DNA from: Catonia carolina
Lineage: Eukaryota > Arthropoda > Insecta > Hemiptera > Achilidae
Assembly: GCA_035578175.1 (NCBI GenBank)
Contig: JAQMRL010000005.1
Location: forward strand, 59,377,722-59,441,721
Direction: 5' to 3'
Length of the DNA: 64,000 nt
This document shows positions 32,380 to 42,591 of the stretch, piece by piece. Made by a program: the position numbers and the translations under genes. Every line of letters begins with the position of its first letter. Positions within the stretch are counted from its first letter, which is position 1. Below the pieces are notes generated by a model. The model did not search any database. It was not told the origin of the DNA and was given only the letters and a program-made list of their open reading frames with translations.

Positions 32380-35300
32380 TTAACATCTTTCGTAGCTGAT
32401 TTCACCATTAGAGAGCGTATCGGTATCTTCACTAGACGGAGTAAACTCATCATTGCTTAATTCAAATGAAACTTGTTTCTTGAAACTAATTTTTCGAACC
32501 AAAGATGTATTCGGCACTGACATATGTTCCGTTGTTTGGTTATAATTCCTCAACCATTTTTTATTGGTTTTTGGTGTCGTTGGTGCTGATTTATGCTGCA
32601 CTGGGTTATTCGATTCCCGTCTTTTAGGCTCCGATAAATAACTATTGAAATTTGTTATCGTCGAGTTACAACATTTTTGAGTTATCAATGGATTCCCATC
32701 AGAATCTTGAAGTGATCTGTTAAAAGCATCCGTCAATGGATTCCCATTGATATCATATTTTAAATACCCATACTGATCAAACAGTGGTCTACCACAACTG
32801 TCATAAACCCGACCATATAAATCCGTTTTCAAATTATTAAATTTATTCAAAACGTTCAATAAGTCTTCCTCAAATGTCGGATTTCTTTTAGAGTTTTCAT
32901 TCTTCACTTCTTTCTCCTTTAAAACTTGATGCAATCTACTCCGTAAAGAAGAATGTATCGGTTTCCCATAAGCACCGCGCTTTGGGATGCCATTCTGATC
33001 GTATAATTTACAGCCAAATATATTTACAATCGGTATTCCATATTTATTATAAAAGGATATACCCAAAGAATCTTTTAACGGAGCACCATAACAATCTCGT
33101 TCTACACATTCGTTTGATGGGTACACAGGAATTATAGAAGAACGGTTATCTAATCTACAAACTCTTTTTAATAATTCCGATTTTACTTTTGTCACCGAAG
33201 GAAATGTAGCGTTTATTTTACTTTTCACGCCCGTTATCGATTCTAATTCTTTTTTTAATTTTGCGGTCGAATTGAAACTGCTTTCTGAAAAACTATCTTC
33301 TATCATGTGACTTCTTGCTGGACAGATAATCCTCGTTTTGCTTTCATTCGATTCCTCTGGTTCTCCTACATCTTCTTCTTTTTCTTGTTCTTCCACTTCC
33401 ACTTGATTGTTTTGTTTACTTTCTAAAGTTTTTGCATCTGGTACCGATAAATAGGAGTAATTTTTCTTGACATTATTATTTTTTATATTTAAATTCTCGG
33501 TGTCACTTTTCGATCCTTTATTTGAAAAATTTTCAGAAATTTGAACTTGTTTATTTTTAATATTGTCTTTCGACTTTTTTGAATCCCCACGCGATTTTAT
33601 TGATTTTTCTTCGGATTTCACAATGTCATTACAATTCAAATCAACGTTTATTTCCAATTCAAATTCCTTTTCTGTATCATCCTGTAAATTTATTGCATTT
33701 AAACTTTTAGAAATTGCCACTTCTTTCAGTTGTTTATCATTTTTATCCACTTTTTCATTCTCTGATACTTTACGTAGAAATTTCGGGTTTATAGATTTTC
33801 GCGTTTTCTCGTAACATGATTTTGGTCGAGGATATTGACTATATTTCAACGCTCTTGAAAATATTTCATCACTTAGTTGTGTTTTCCTCTTGATCGGTTG
33901 TTGTGGTTTTTTACCCGCTTGTTTATAATCTTTATGAACATATGGTGTAAATGCAGGTTTACATAATAGTTGTACATTATTATTTGGTTTCTTTCTGATA
34001 TTCTCAAAATTTTGCTGTATTTTAACACATTTTTTATTAACTCTTTCAACAGTTTCTTTCGTTATATCAATTTCAACACTATTAATTGAATTTGTTAGTA
34101 AAAACGTTCCTGCCGAATGACAAGTCTCCAAATCGTCTGACATATTATTATTATCACTATTTCGGAAATAATCCAAAGGAAACATTATTCGATTTTCAGT
34201 GGTATTTTTTATCAAATTACTTACATTATTTTCATTGGTTTTTAGTGATTTATTATTATACAATCTACCGACTACATTTATATCAGTTCTTTTAAAACCA
34301 TCATTCTTAGCAAGCCCAGCAAATCCGATATTGATTGTAGACACCTTGTCATTTTCACATGAATCTTTAAAACTTCGTTCAGGAAAATATTTGTTGATGG
34401 TTTTTTGTTGGTGTTGTTTTGTTTTTAAATTTTGTTGTACATATGGTTCATAATGTGAACGTAGATGTTGATACTTTTTAGTGTTATCTATAGTAATTCT
34501 TTTAGTGGTTTTATTAGGTTTAAATCTATTACTATTTTTTTCATATTTCGAACGATTTTCTTGCGCTGTTATTGATAGAACTGCTCCCGTTGTAGTGGAA
34601 ATATTAAATAATGTACTCACTTCCAAACTATTATCTTCAACTGGAACATTTTTAACAATATTTTCGCTTGTATCAACACTTAATATATGTTTTTTTATTG
34701 TATCTATATACTCATAAAAATTATTTTCCAACTGTTCTTTTGATAAACTTTTTTTTTCAACATCCTTGTGTAAAATTGTTGATTTTTTCCTAGAAGGTTT
34801 TTTGATAAATCTATTATCACTTTTACTAATGTGTGGTTTAGAATGTGAAATTGATATTTGTGATGAACTATTACTATTTTTATGATTATTATTTTGATTC
34901 GGTATATTTGTAACACTATTATCTTTTATTATTACATTTTTTAAGTTCATACAAAGCGGTTTGCAATATGCTAATGTATTGCACATTTCTAATTTCAACA
35001 TGTAACCTTTTTGTTCTGTATACATTGCATCATCACCTACTTCTTCAAATGAAGTTGAAGTACTTTCTCTTGAACTGATATCAGAAGTTGGTGGATCTAA
35101 ACTTTTATATGAAACAATATTTTGCATCGGTAATATATCTAAATATTCTTGTGATGCAATACTTTCAACTTTATCTAAAACCAATGTTTGTGATTCAAGT
35201 ATCGTGTTACTTATTTGTGAATATTTTAATAAAACTTCTTCCTGTTTTGACAAACATTTAGGATAACTTTTACTATGTGAATACATCTGTAATTTCGGTT

Positions 35301-38300
35301 TATCTAAATTCGGATTTATTGTTTTCTCAATTTCGACATGAATATCCTCATCACAATCAGTGTCATCAAATTTAGTATCTTCTTCTTCTTTTGGGGTATC
35401 TTTGTTAGCTACTTCAAGTTTATTTATTGAATTTACTTTCATTGTCGATGGATTTTTAAAGCCATGGCTTTGTTTATTTATATCTTCAAATTCTTCGACT
35501 AACTTTTTAAAATTCTTCGAAAAATTTAACTCCTCTTCGTTTGTATGAACAGGAGTTTTTTTATTTGATTTTAAATTCGTATTTTTATTAATATTAGAAA
35601 AAATTATTTCACCTTCGTTCGTATCAACAGAAGTTTTTTTAATTAATTTAGAATTCATATTTGCATTAATATTCGAAACATTTGTTTCCCCTTCGTTCGT
35701 ACAAACAGGAGTTTTTTTATTTGATTTTAAATGCATATTTTTATTAGCATTCAAAAGATATATTTCATCTTCACTCGTATCAACAGAAATATTTTTATTT
35801 GAAATCAAATTTAAATTTTTATTAATATTAGAAAAATTTATTTCATCCTCGTTCGTATCAACAGGAGGTTTTTTATTTGATTTTAAATTCATATTTTTAT
35901 TAATATTCGAAAAATATACTTCATCTTCACTCGTACCAACAGACATATTTTTATTTGATTTCAAATTCATATTTTCATTATTATTCGAAAAATTTATTTC
36001 ATCTTCGTCCGTATTAACAGGTGTTTTTTTATTTGATTTTAAATTCATATGTTTATAAATATTGTGATTACACATTTTATGTGGTACTGAAAATTTGACA
36101 GATTTTTTGTGTGTTTTTTTATTAACATCCTCATCTTCTAAATTCATTGTTTCATCTAATTCCTCATTTGTATTGTAATCTCTAATTTGGTATTGATTAT
36201 CATTATTGGAATTATAATTTTCTGATCTGGTTATTGTAGAATTTATTAATGTTGTACTTGGTCTCTTTAAAATGCCTTTATGTCGGTTGCATATATATGG
36301 TTTATTATTTGTTAAGAATATATTTCGACATTTTTCTTTCCCAATCGTATTTCTATTTTCAGTTTCCATACTATTATCATTATTATTAGATACTGTAGAA
36401 TATTCATCTACCGAAAAATACGATTCTTCATCTTCATTATCAATTTCTAATATACCATTACTTTTTCCAATATCAATATTATTCGATGTTTTTAAGTTTT
36501 TCATTTCAATTTTTTTTATAGTTGGATTATTTTGTGTTTTAAACGTATTATTTTTTAATTTGACTTTCGAATTAAAATTTTTTATTTTCGTTTTCTTTTT
36601 TAAATTGAGACTTTTATTATGAAGTTCAAGAAAATCAGATAAAGTCGTTTGGGTATCCTGTGATACCATATTTTTATTATTGATTTTATTTATTGGTGCT
36701 TTATTTATCTCAGTATTCTGATTGAGATTGTTTTGAAAACTTTCAGGATTCCCATGATCCTTTTGTAAATTATTTAAAATACTTACACCTTTTTTATTAT
36801 TATAATTTGGTGGAAAATTTTCATTGTAATCACACAAATTTGTTTTGCTCTCGTTACAGGTTTTTAATGTTTTTTCGTTATTAAAACCTCCAACTAGAAA
36901 CGTAACATTTTCGCAGACTATATTTTGATAAAATTGATCAATATTTTTATTATCGTCATCAAAGTCGTCAGTAAAATCAAATTGATTTTGACATAGATAA
37001 TTCAACAACGAATCGTCATTTAAATTATTTTTATGACCATCATCAGGTCGAATTTCCATTACACAATTTTCGAATTCATTGCTATTGCAATTATTATATA
37101 AATTTAAAATTCTATTACATTTCCTAACTTCTTTCAATAATAATGCTTGCAAGCTAGTTTCTTCTAAATAATTATACGACATTGAATCCATCAGAGGTGT
37201 TTGACAATCGATTTCAAAATTCGATTTTGCATCTTCAAAATCAATACTGCAAGTATCAAAACAACTTTCATAACTACATGATGTATCTGACTCATTATCA
37301 CATTTCAATTTATCTGTTGCACAAATCATATTTTCATTATTATTCTTATGATCACCTTCAATGTTTTTATTGTTTATTTTTGTAAATGTTTCACCTTGAC
37401 TTACCAAATTTAAGAATAGTTCTAATTGTTTAACGCTCCGATTTGTTTCATTATGTGATGATGTTTTTGACTTTACTTCATCTAAATGTACATCCTTGTA
37501 TATATATTTATATAAGTCGAATTTATTTCCATTTATATCTTCGGTATAATCATTTGCTGAAATATAATTTAAATTATCGAGAAGGCTTGACTCCGAATTA
37601 ACTTTTCGATTAACTTTTCTATTGTTATTTGAAACGAAACAATAATTATTTTTATTTATTTGATTTTTTATATTTGATTTATTAAATCCAGTTTTTAATT
37701 TTGATTCACTTTTCATCAATTTGAATTTTGAGCACGTTGTTGATAACGATGTAACAGATGATTCGTACTTTGCAATTGAACCGTTCATTTGAACTGTTTT
37801 TTGGTATTCTTCTACCGAGTGCTGTTTTGTTTTTGTTTTTCTATATCTTCGTTTACGTTGGAATTGTCGATGGATAGTTTTATCGAGTTTTTTATTCTGC
37901 ATTTCATTTGATTTTGATTGTCTTGCATCATTTTGATCCAAATTGGATCGTTTTGACTTTGTTTCCTTTTGTAATATTGCACTGAATGAATGTTTTCTGC
38001 TAAGGTTACCAGAATTCGATGATGATATTTCAGATGAATATGATTTAGTTTTATGTGTTTCTAATTGTTTACCCTTTTGTTGTTTATTATTATAATTGTG
38101 ACTATGTGATGTAACAAACGATTTATCATCTTCACTTTCACAATGATCTCTCTGGCCGATGTTTTGTTCATTCTCTTTGTTCATAAATGTACCTGTCTCG
38201 GTCGGCGTAAATTCATATTGTATTTTATCATTCTCTGTACAAAGTTGTATATTGAAAAATATTTTCTTATTGCTGCTGTTGTACAAGCTTAAAATTTCAT

Positions 38301-38463
38301 CTGATGTAAGACCTTCTATAGTGATGCGTTTAGGTGAAAAGCATTCATCGCTGTTTGACGAATTAGTTGCATTGTTTTCAATATTTTTTTGTTTAGTACT
38401 ATTTTTATTCAATAATTTATCTTTATTCCCACCTGCTGACATTGGTCGTTGGTTGTCTTTCAC
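32380..38463 (-). CDS. Terminal exon (2,027 codons) of a large Asn/Ser/Lys-rich protein gene
   Basis: One 6,084-base exon ending in TAA. Its 5' edge is a splice acceptor (T-rich tract then ATTAAG before GTGAAAGAC). The frame opens with V-K-D-N-Q-R-P, and the exon joins in phase 0 to the exon at 41117-41272. The protein is rich in Asn, Lys, Ser, Asp and Glu and is probably disordered for most of its length. It has seven 26-residue tandem repeats (35504-36049). Near the C-terminus is a more ordered Gly/Pro/Tyr region with two octapeptide-repeat blocks (33096-32953 and 32823-32683), separated by a charged spacer, then a basic tail. No signal peptide, membrane span or known enzymatic motif is visible in this exon. 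I do not recognise the family. A frame of this length in AT-rich DNA cannot be chance. A scaffold or cytoskeleton-associated role is possible but only a guess. Confidence 0.9.
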   Translation of the reverse strand: MKDNQRPMSAGGNKDKLLNKNSTKQKNIENNATNSSNSDECFSPKRITIEGLTSDEILSLYNSSNKKIFFNIQLCTENDKIQYEFTPTETGTFMNKENEQNIGQRDHCESEDDKSFVTSHSHNYNNKQQKGKQLETHKTKSYSSEISSSNSGNLSRKHSFSAILQKETKSKRSNLDQNDARQSKSNEMQNKKLDKTIHRQFQRKRRYRKTKTKQHSVEEYQKTVQMNGSIAKYESSVTSLSTTCSKFKLMKSESKLKTGFNKSNIKNQINKNNYCFVSNNNRKVNRKVNSESSLLDNLNYISANDYTEDINGNKFDLYKYIYKDVHLDEVKSKTSSHNETNRSVKQLELFLNLVSQGETFTKINNKNIEGDHKNNNENMICATDKLKCDNESDTSCSYESCFDTCSIDFEDAKSNFEIDCQTPLMDSMSYNYLEETSLQALLLKEVRKCNRILNLYNNCNSNEFENCVMEIRPDDGHKNNLNDDSLLNYLCQNQFDFTDDFDDDNKNIDQFYQNIVCENVTFLVGGFNNEKTLKTCNESKTNLCDYNENFPPNYNNKKGVSILNNLQKDHGNPESFQNNLNQNTEINKAPINKINNKNMVSQDTQTTLSDFLELHNKSLNLKKKTKIKNFNSKVKLKNNTFKTQNNPTIKKIEMKNLKTSNNIDIGKSNGILEIDNEDEESYFSVDEYSTVSNNNDNSMETENRNTIGKEKCRNIFLTNNKPYICNRHKGILKRPSTTLINSTITRSENYNSNNDNQYQIRDYNTNEELDETMNLEDEDVNKKTHKKSVKFSVPHKMCNHNIYKHMNLKSNKKTPVNTDEDEINFSNNNENMNLKSNKNMSVGTSEDEVYFSNINKNMNLKSNKKPPVDTNEDEINFSNINKNLNLISNKNISVDTSEDEIYLLNANKNMHLKSNKKTPVCTNEGETNVSNINANMNSKLIKKTSVDTNEGEIIFSNINKNTNLKSNKKTPVHTNEEELNFSKNFKKLVEEFEDINKQSHGFKNPSTMKVNSINKLEVANKDTPKEEEDTKFDDTDCDEDIHVEIEKTINPNLDKPKLQMYSHSKSYPKCLSKQEEVLLKYSQISNTILESQTLVLDKVESIASQEYLDILPMQNIVSYKSLDPPTSDISSRESTSTSFEEVGDDAMYTEQKGYMLKLEMCNTLAYCKPLCMNLKNVIIKDNSVTNIPNQNNNHKNSNSSSQISISHSKPHISKSDNRFIKKPSRKKSTILHKDVEKKSLSKEQLENNFYEYIDTIKKHILSVDTSENIVKNVPVEDNSLEVSTLFNISTTTGAVLSITAQENRSKYEKNSNRFKPNKTTKRITIDNTKKYQHLRSHYEPYVQQNLKTKQHQQKTINKYFPERSFKDSCENDKVSTINIGFAGLAKNDGFKRTDINVVGRLYNNKSLKTNENNVSNLIKNTTENRIMFPLDYFRNSDNNNMSDDLETCHSAGTFLLTNSINSVEIDITKETVERVNKKCVKIQQNFENIRKKPNNNVQLLCKPAFTPYVHKDYKQAGKKPQQPIKRKTQLSDEIFSRALKYSQYPRPKSCYEKTRKSINPKFLRKVSENEKVDKNDKQLKEVAISKSLNAINLQDDTEKEFELEINVDLNCNDIVKSEEKSIKSRGDSKKSKDNIKNKQVQISENFSNKGSKSDTENLNIKNNNVKKNYSYLSVPDAKTLESKQNNQVEVEEQEKEEDVGEPEESNESKTRIICPARSHMIEDSFSESSFNSTAKLKKELESITGVKSKINATFPSVTKVKSELLKRVCRLDNRSSIIPVYPSNECVERDCYGAPLKDSLGISFYNKYGIPIVNIFGCKLYDQNGIPKRGAYGKPIHSSLRSRLHQVLKEKEVKNENSKRNPTFEEDLLNVLNKFNNLKTDLYGRVYDSCGRPLFDQYGYLKYDINGNPLTDAFNRSLQDSDGNPLITQKCCNSTITNFNSYLSEPKRRESNNPVQHKSAPTTPKTNKKWLRNYNQTTEHMSVPNTSLVRKISFKKQVSFELSNDEFTPSSEDTDTLSNGEISYERC
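32683..32823 (-). other. Octapeptide repeat block 2 (protein level)
   Basis: Six consecutive units of 7-8 residues with Asp first and Gly usually fourth: D-L-Y-G-R-V-Y, D-S-C-G-R-P-L-F, D-Q-Y-G-Y-L-K-Y, D-I-N-G-N-P-L-T, D-A-F-N-R-S-L-Q, D-S-D-G-N-P-L-I. The regular period suggests a short-strand solenoid or ligand-binding repeat, which is inference. Confidence 0.85.
32953..33096 (-). other. Octapeptide repeat block 1 (protein level)
   Basis: Six exact 8-residue units: D-C-Y-G-A-P-L-K, D-S-L-G-I-S-F-Y, N-K-Y-G-I-P-I-V, N-I-F-G-C-K-L-Y, D-Q-N-G-I-P-K-R, G-A-Y-G-K-P-I-H. Gly at position 4 is invariant. Confidence 0.85.
35504..36049 (-). repeat. Seven 78-bp tandem repeats in coding sequence
   Basis: Encodes seven 26-residue units of the form M-N-L-K-S-N-K-x-x-x-V-x-T-x-E-D-E-x-x-F-S-N-I-N-K-N. 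Units 1 and 3, and units 2 and 4, are more alike than neighbours, which suggests earlier duplication of a two-unit block. The frame is kept throughout, so the array is translated and tolerated. Confidence 0.9.
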
Positions 38464-41116
38464 CTTAATGTAAACAAAAACAAAAAGAATTATATTTTAT
38501 ACCTAGATAAATAATATAATTGAAAGGTACAGGGGAAAAACAGGTTTATTCACAATTTTTGAAAAAAAACTGGGGCTTCTGCGATCTATGTAAATATTTT
38601 ATGTACTATTTTATCATTTATCATTTTTGGGAAAAACAGGTTGAGTCTAACGTTAACAATTCAAAAATATTGGTTTCAGGGGAACAACAGGCTTACTATC
38701 GGTTTCATTACACCCTTGCATCTTCAAATAAATGAGTCTGATTCCAACATACTTTACATCAAAATTTAGCTTATTTTATTCTGCATTGACCTATAATAAT
38801 CCTATATTTCTGTTGTTGTTTGAAAATTGTCATATCGAGTTTGGAAGACAAAGACCCGATTTTTTGCTACCGCAAAGAATTTCATGCATTTAGAAGCGTA
38901 TCACTCGAGTATTATTTAACCGGTAAGTATTATTTGACACAACATAACGAATTATATTCTTACAACGTGTACAAAATTTCAAATTTGAACGTTACTTAAA
39001 TTTTTATTTATTAACAATATTCTGAACCCTTGCTATCTCGGTAACCGCTCAATCATTCGGCACAAGCAAACTATCGTTTTATTCAGCGTAAAATAATTAG
39101 TACACGTGTTTTAATAACATGAAATATTGATTGGCCAATGCTGTGGTAGAATTTTTTTTAAATAGAATGTGCAATGAGGGGGTGGGTAATACTATCAGGT
39201 AAACAATTCGACAGAATGTCACGTACACAACTTATGGTGTGTACGTTCGATTTGTGAAACATTTTCTAACAAATGAATTGAACGTGTTTATTGTTTATTA
39301 TATTACGCTTGGAGCGAATCATGCTGTAAATTTTATTTTTTTGCGAATCATGTGGAATTTTGTTTTTGGTCAAACTGTGCGTATTTTTAATTGTATTGCT
39401 GGTTGCCTACTGTGGGAGTACTCTTAGCGTAGACAGACTTTAGAACGTAACATCTATACTTATAAAAGAAGAAGTCCTGACTGACTGACTGATTCATAAT
39501 CAACGCACAGCCGAAACTATAATAGTTACAGACTTGAAATTTGGAAGTTAGCTTTCTTATGTTGTGTAAGCGCGCACTAAGAAAGGATTTTGCAAAATTT
39601 TGATTTTAAAGCAAAATTTTAGCAAATTTTAGCAAACATTCCCCCCCACTGATGCGAGGATAATGAATCAACGCGAAGCGCTACGCTTACGGCTGGTTCT
39701 CCAACACACATATACCCCTTCCATAGGCATATTCCATAGCTCACCAGTACTTGTCGTTGCACACTTTCAGACGGTAGGCCTATTTGACAGTCACTGTGAT
39801 AGCGTCAAAAAAACCGTTTTATTTAAAACCGTTCTTCTCAGAACAAACTATCGTACTACTGTGCTTTAGTCGTTACTCACCGTTCTTCTAAGAACGAATT
39901 TTGTTAACTTAAATCAATTATTTAATGATAGTGATTTGAAATCCAAGAACACATTTTCAGTAACTAAATATTACTGTTGAATATGGATCTAGGGCGCAGG
40001 CCCGAAAAAAAGCAGACGGTATTTGACAGCCACCAAAACAAAAAATTACAAATTTAGGCTACATATTCAGAATTAAATGATTTGAACGGTCTATTTATAA
40101 AAATTTTCAATTATTTCAGTTTTATTGATTAAATAAATTTGATTGCAAATCTATTATGTAAAATCCTAATAAAGGATTTTGCAAAATTTTGATTTTAAAG
40201 TGTAGAAATCGCAAAAATTTCGTCTCATAATAAATACACATAGGTAGCCTATACTTATATATATGATTCGTTTAAAACAGTAACAGTCGGCCTACAGCGG
40301 ATGTTAAAACTCGCATTTTATTCTTAATCGCATTTATAATCTATAGCTATTTTCCCAGAAGTTGAATTGACGTTAACAACGATTTTAATCTATGTTTTAC
40401 TTTTGTCACTCCGGATGTTGTACTGTACGTAGTGTTTAATTTTTTGACCTAAACTGGATTAATATTTTAATCAGAAATAATTCCAGAATTGTTGTAATTA
40501 GCATAATACTTATAAAAGAAGAAGTCCTGACTGACTGACTGATTCATAATCAACGCACAGCCGAAACTATAATAGGTACAGACTTGAAATTTGCAGGGAA
40601 CCTTTGTTATGTTATGTAGGGGAGCACTAAGAAAGGGTTTCCCAAAATTTTGATTTTAACGGGAGAAATCGCAAAAAAACGACGTCGCCCATAAGAAATA
40701 CACAGAGATTATATCGGATCTAGAGATAAGTTGAATATAATAGAAAAAAAGCCAGAAAATAAAAACAGATGTTTGACAGGTATACAACAGGTTTGAACAT
40801 GTTTGACAGGTTTTGTTCAACGCACTGCGGGAGGTTGGACTGTCTAATTCGTGCATGCTATTGATGAAGATATGGGATTATAATATTTTTTCTATTGTAT
40901 ATAAGTCATGAGATAAAAGACAATAACTCGAGTTTTATACTATTGTTAAACATGAAATTTTTCTTGAAATAACAGTCAAAATTGAAAACCTAAATTAAAA
41001 GCCTCTTATACTATTTTTAACATAAGATATTTTGTAACCAATAACCTTTGCGCGGGCGAAGCCGCGACGGGGGACGCTAGTCTTAATATATAATACTTTA
41101 AAATTAACATACTTAC
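38464..41116 (-). other. Intron of the large minus-strand gene
   Basis: Bounded by a donor (GAT then GTAAGT) at 41116 and an acceptor (TTTACATTAAG) at 38464. It contains a nonautonomous Helitron (39453-41080) that ends only 36 bases from the donor. The part from 38470 to 39450 shows nothing recognisable. Confidence 0.8.
39453..41080 (+). mobile_element. Nonautonomous Helitron
   Basis: Starts TCTATACTTATAAAAG followed by the (CTGA)n-rich and caacgcacagcc segment common to insect Helitron 5' ends. It ends with a hairpin (CGCGG-GCGAAG-CCGCG, 41051-41066) 10 bases before a terminal CTAG (41077-41080). It sits between A (39452) and T (41081), the canonical Helitron insertion context. There is no Rep/helicase gene. 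A second, internal 5'-end copy starts near 40504, so the element is a dimer or arose by nested insertion. Confidence 0.85.
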
Positions 41117-41272
41117 ATCTTCACTGGAATTTTGATTTGTATTTTGTTGGTTATGTGTATGATGTATGGAATAATCTTTGTTTTCATGAGTCTGCATAAA
41201 ATTTTCGCCCAAAAGAAAAAGAAAAGTTTGTTGTGTATTACCAGAATCAGACGATTTTGATTTAGGCCTAGT
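41117..41272 (-). CDS. Exon of the large gene (52 codons)
   Basis: Acceptor CTTTTTAG at its 5' side and donor GTAAGT after the final GAT. The length of 156 bases keeps phase 0 at both ends. The frame reads T-R-P-K-S-K-S-S-D-S-G-N-T-Q-Q through a Phe/Leu-rich stretch and a His/Gln/Asn-rich end (I-H-H-T-H-N-Q-Q-N-T-N-Q-N-S-S-E-D). The composition resembles the terminal exon it joins. Low sequence complexity keeps the confidence moderate. Confidence 0.75.
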
Positions 41273-41359
41273 CTAAAAAGATAATAGTAGTTACTGGTAT
41301 GTAAAGACAGTTTATTATTTTATGAATAAATTAAAAGCATCTTAATAAGCTACTAGTAT

Positions 41360-41940
41360 ACGAGGTAGGGTTAAAAAGTTCCTGGAATTGGTTAACAAAA
41401 ATTTATTGAAAGTATGCATAACATTTTACCTTATTTTCCTTTAAAATACTCTTATCATGCATATATCTACACACTTATTTCACCGTTTATACAATTGTTG
41501 GAAACAAACCTGAAAGCAATTTTTCGAAATTTTTATCAACCGCTTCGTCACATTTTCCATCACTTTTGACGAATCGGCAAAACGACGTCCCTTAAATGTC
41601 ATTTTCAGCCGTGAAAACAGGTAAAAATCCGGTGGTGCAAGATCAGGAGAATATGTAGGGTGTTGCGGTGTAGTGACATTGGTCTTTGCACGATACTGTT
41701 TCACCATTAGGAATTGCGGTCAACATTCTCATCTGCGGTGGAAGTGGAAGGTCACTAGTTCGAACTCCATCTTGAATTGTTGCGCAACCGACACGAAAAC
41801 GCTTGTGCCTCTCGTAAACTGCCATTTCCTTCGTCGCATCCTTACCGTATGCTTTCTTCAGCATTTCAAAAGTCTTCGAGGGTGATTTCTTCAGACACAT
41901 AGAATTTGATATTGGCACTCTGTTGAATCGGCTCTTTGTC
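41360..41940 (-). pseudogene. Internally deleted mariner transposase copy
   Basis: The terminus at 41359 reads TACGAGGTAGGGTTAAAAAG, a mariner end. The reverse strand encodes an N-terminal helix-turn-helix part (K-S-P-S-K-T-F-E-M-L-K-K-A-Y-G, then Y-E-R-H-K-R-F-R) and, after a large deletion, the C-terminal part with Y-S-P-D-L-A-P-P-D-F-Y-L-F-S-R-L-K (third catalytic Asp). Most of the catalytic core is missing. It lies in an intron of the large gene. Confidence 0.85.
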
Positions 41941-41958
41941 CAGACAAAGAGCCGATTC
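41925..41958. repeat. Perfect 16-bp palindrome at a transposon junction
   Basis: The arms GAATCGGCTCTTTGTC and their exact complement are separated by two bases. The left arm belongs to the mariner at 41360 and the right arm to a fragment (41943-42022) of a different mariner that reappears at 42905-42990. Confidence 0.9.
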
Positions 41959-42317
41959 TGCATTATGACAACGCTCCTCACACAAGTCTGAAAACGCGTA
42001 CAGCACTAGAGAAGTTTGGGTTTCATGACATTTTCATAACGAAATTTCACAATCTGATGAAAGAAAAAAATTACGTCTAAAATATGATACACCGCAAGCA
42101 GGAAACCAAGTCCGACTGCATGCTGAACAGGACAGCACCTTGCCTAGTAGTGATGCGAACCTTCCAAACAAAATTAGGAAACAATTGCTTGACTGTACGA
42201 GACTATTCCAGGAACTTTTGACCCAACCTCTTATAAAAAACATTAAATACAATGCAATCACAATCAGTCATATACAAACTTTTTTTGAGGATAAACTTAG
42301 AAAAGAGTTTGTTAGAT

Positions 42318-42589
42318 CCTAGACCTGGAGTTATTGATAGCATTGAGGTAATAGCGGAGCTTATAAGTTTGGACTGGTTTGGGTACATTAGGATAAAATG
42401 GCCTCTTCGTATAAATGGTATGAATGTGGATGTCGGAGACGGTGAGAGAGGGAAACCGAGGATGTTCTGATGAGGTAGTGTATGTCGGGTAATGAGGCTT
42501 AGAGATATGAGGGAGGATGCCTGGCGGGACAGGTTTGAAATGAGGTCAGGATGCAAGAAAAATTTAACGATATATTCCACTCGCAAATA
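42318..42589 (+). pseudogene. LINE 3'-end relic
   Basis: The frame reads L-D-W-F-G-Y-I-R, G-K-P-R and, after stops, R-L-R-D-M-R-E-D-A-W-R-D-R-F-E-M-R-S-G-C. The W-F-G-H-x-x-R then R-D-R-W order is the usual end of LINE polyproteins. The final 165 bases are repeated in direct orientation after the mariner insertion (about 43360-43527). Confidence 0.6.
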
Positions 42590-42591
42590 TA

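Noticed and set aside
36272..36622. Hydrophobic frames on the plus strand opposite the 6-kb exon
   Set aside because: Antisense of Asn/Lys-rich codons gives Phe/Leu/Ile strings. There are no start context or splice signals.
38461..38463. GTG start codon for the 2,027-codon frame
   Set aside because: Animals do not normally start at GTG, and this position follows a splice acceptor, so it is the first codon of an internal exon.
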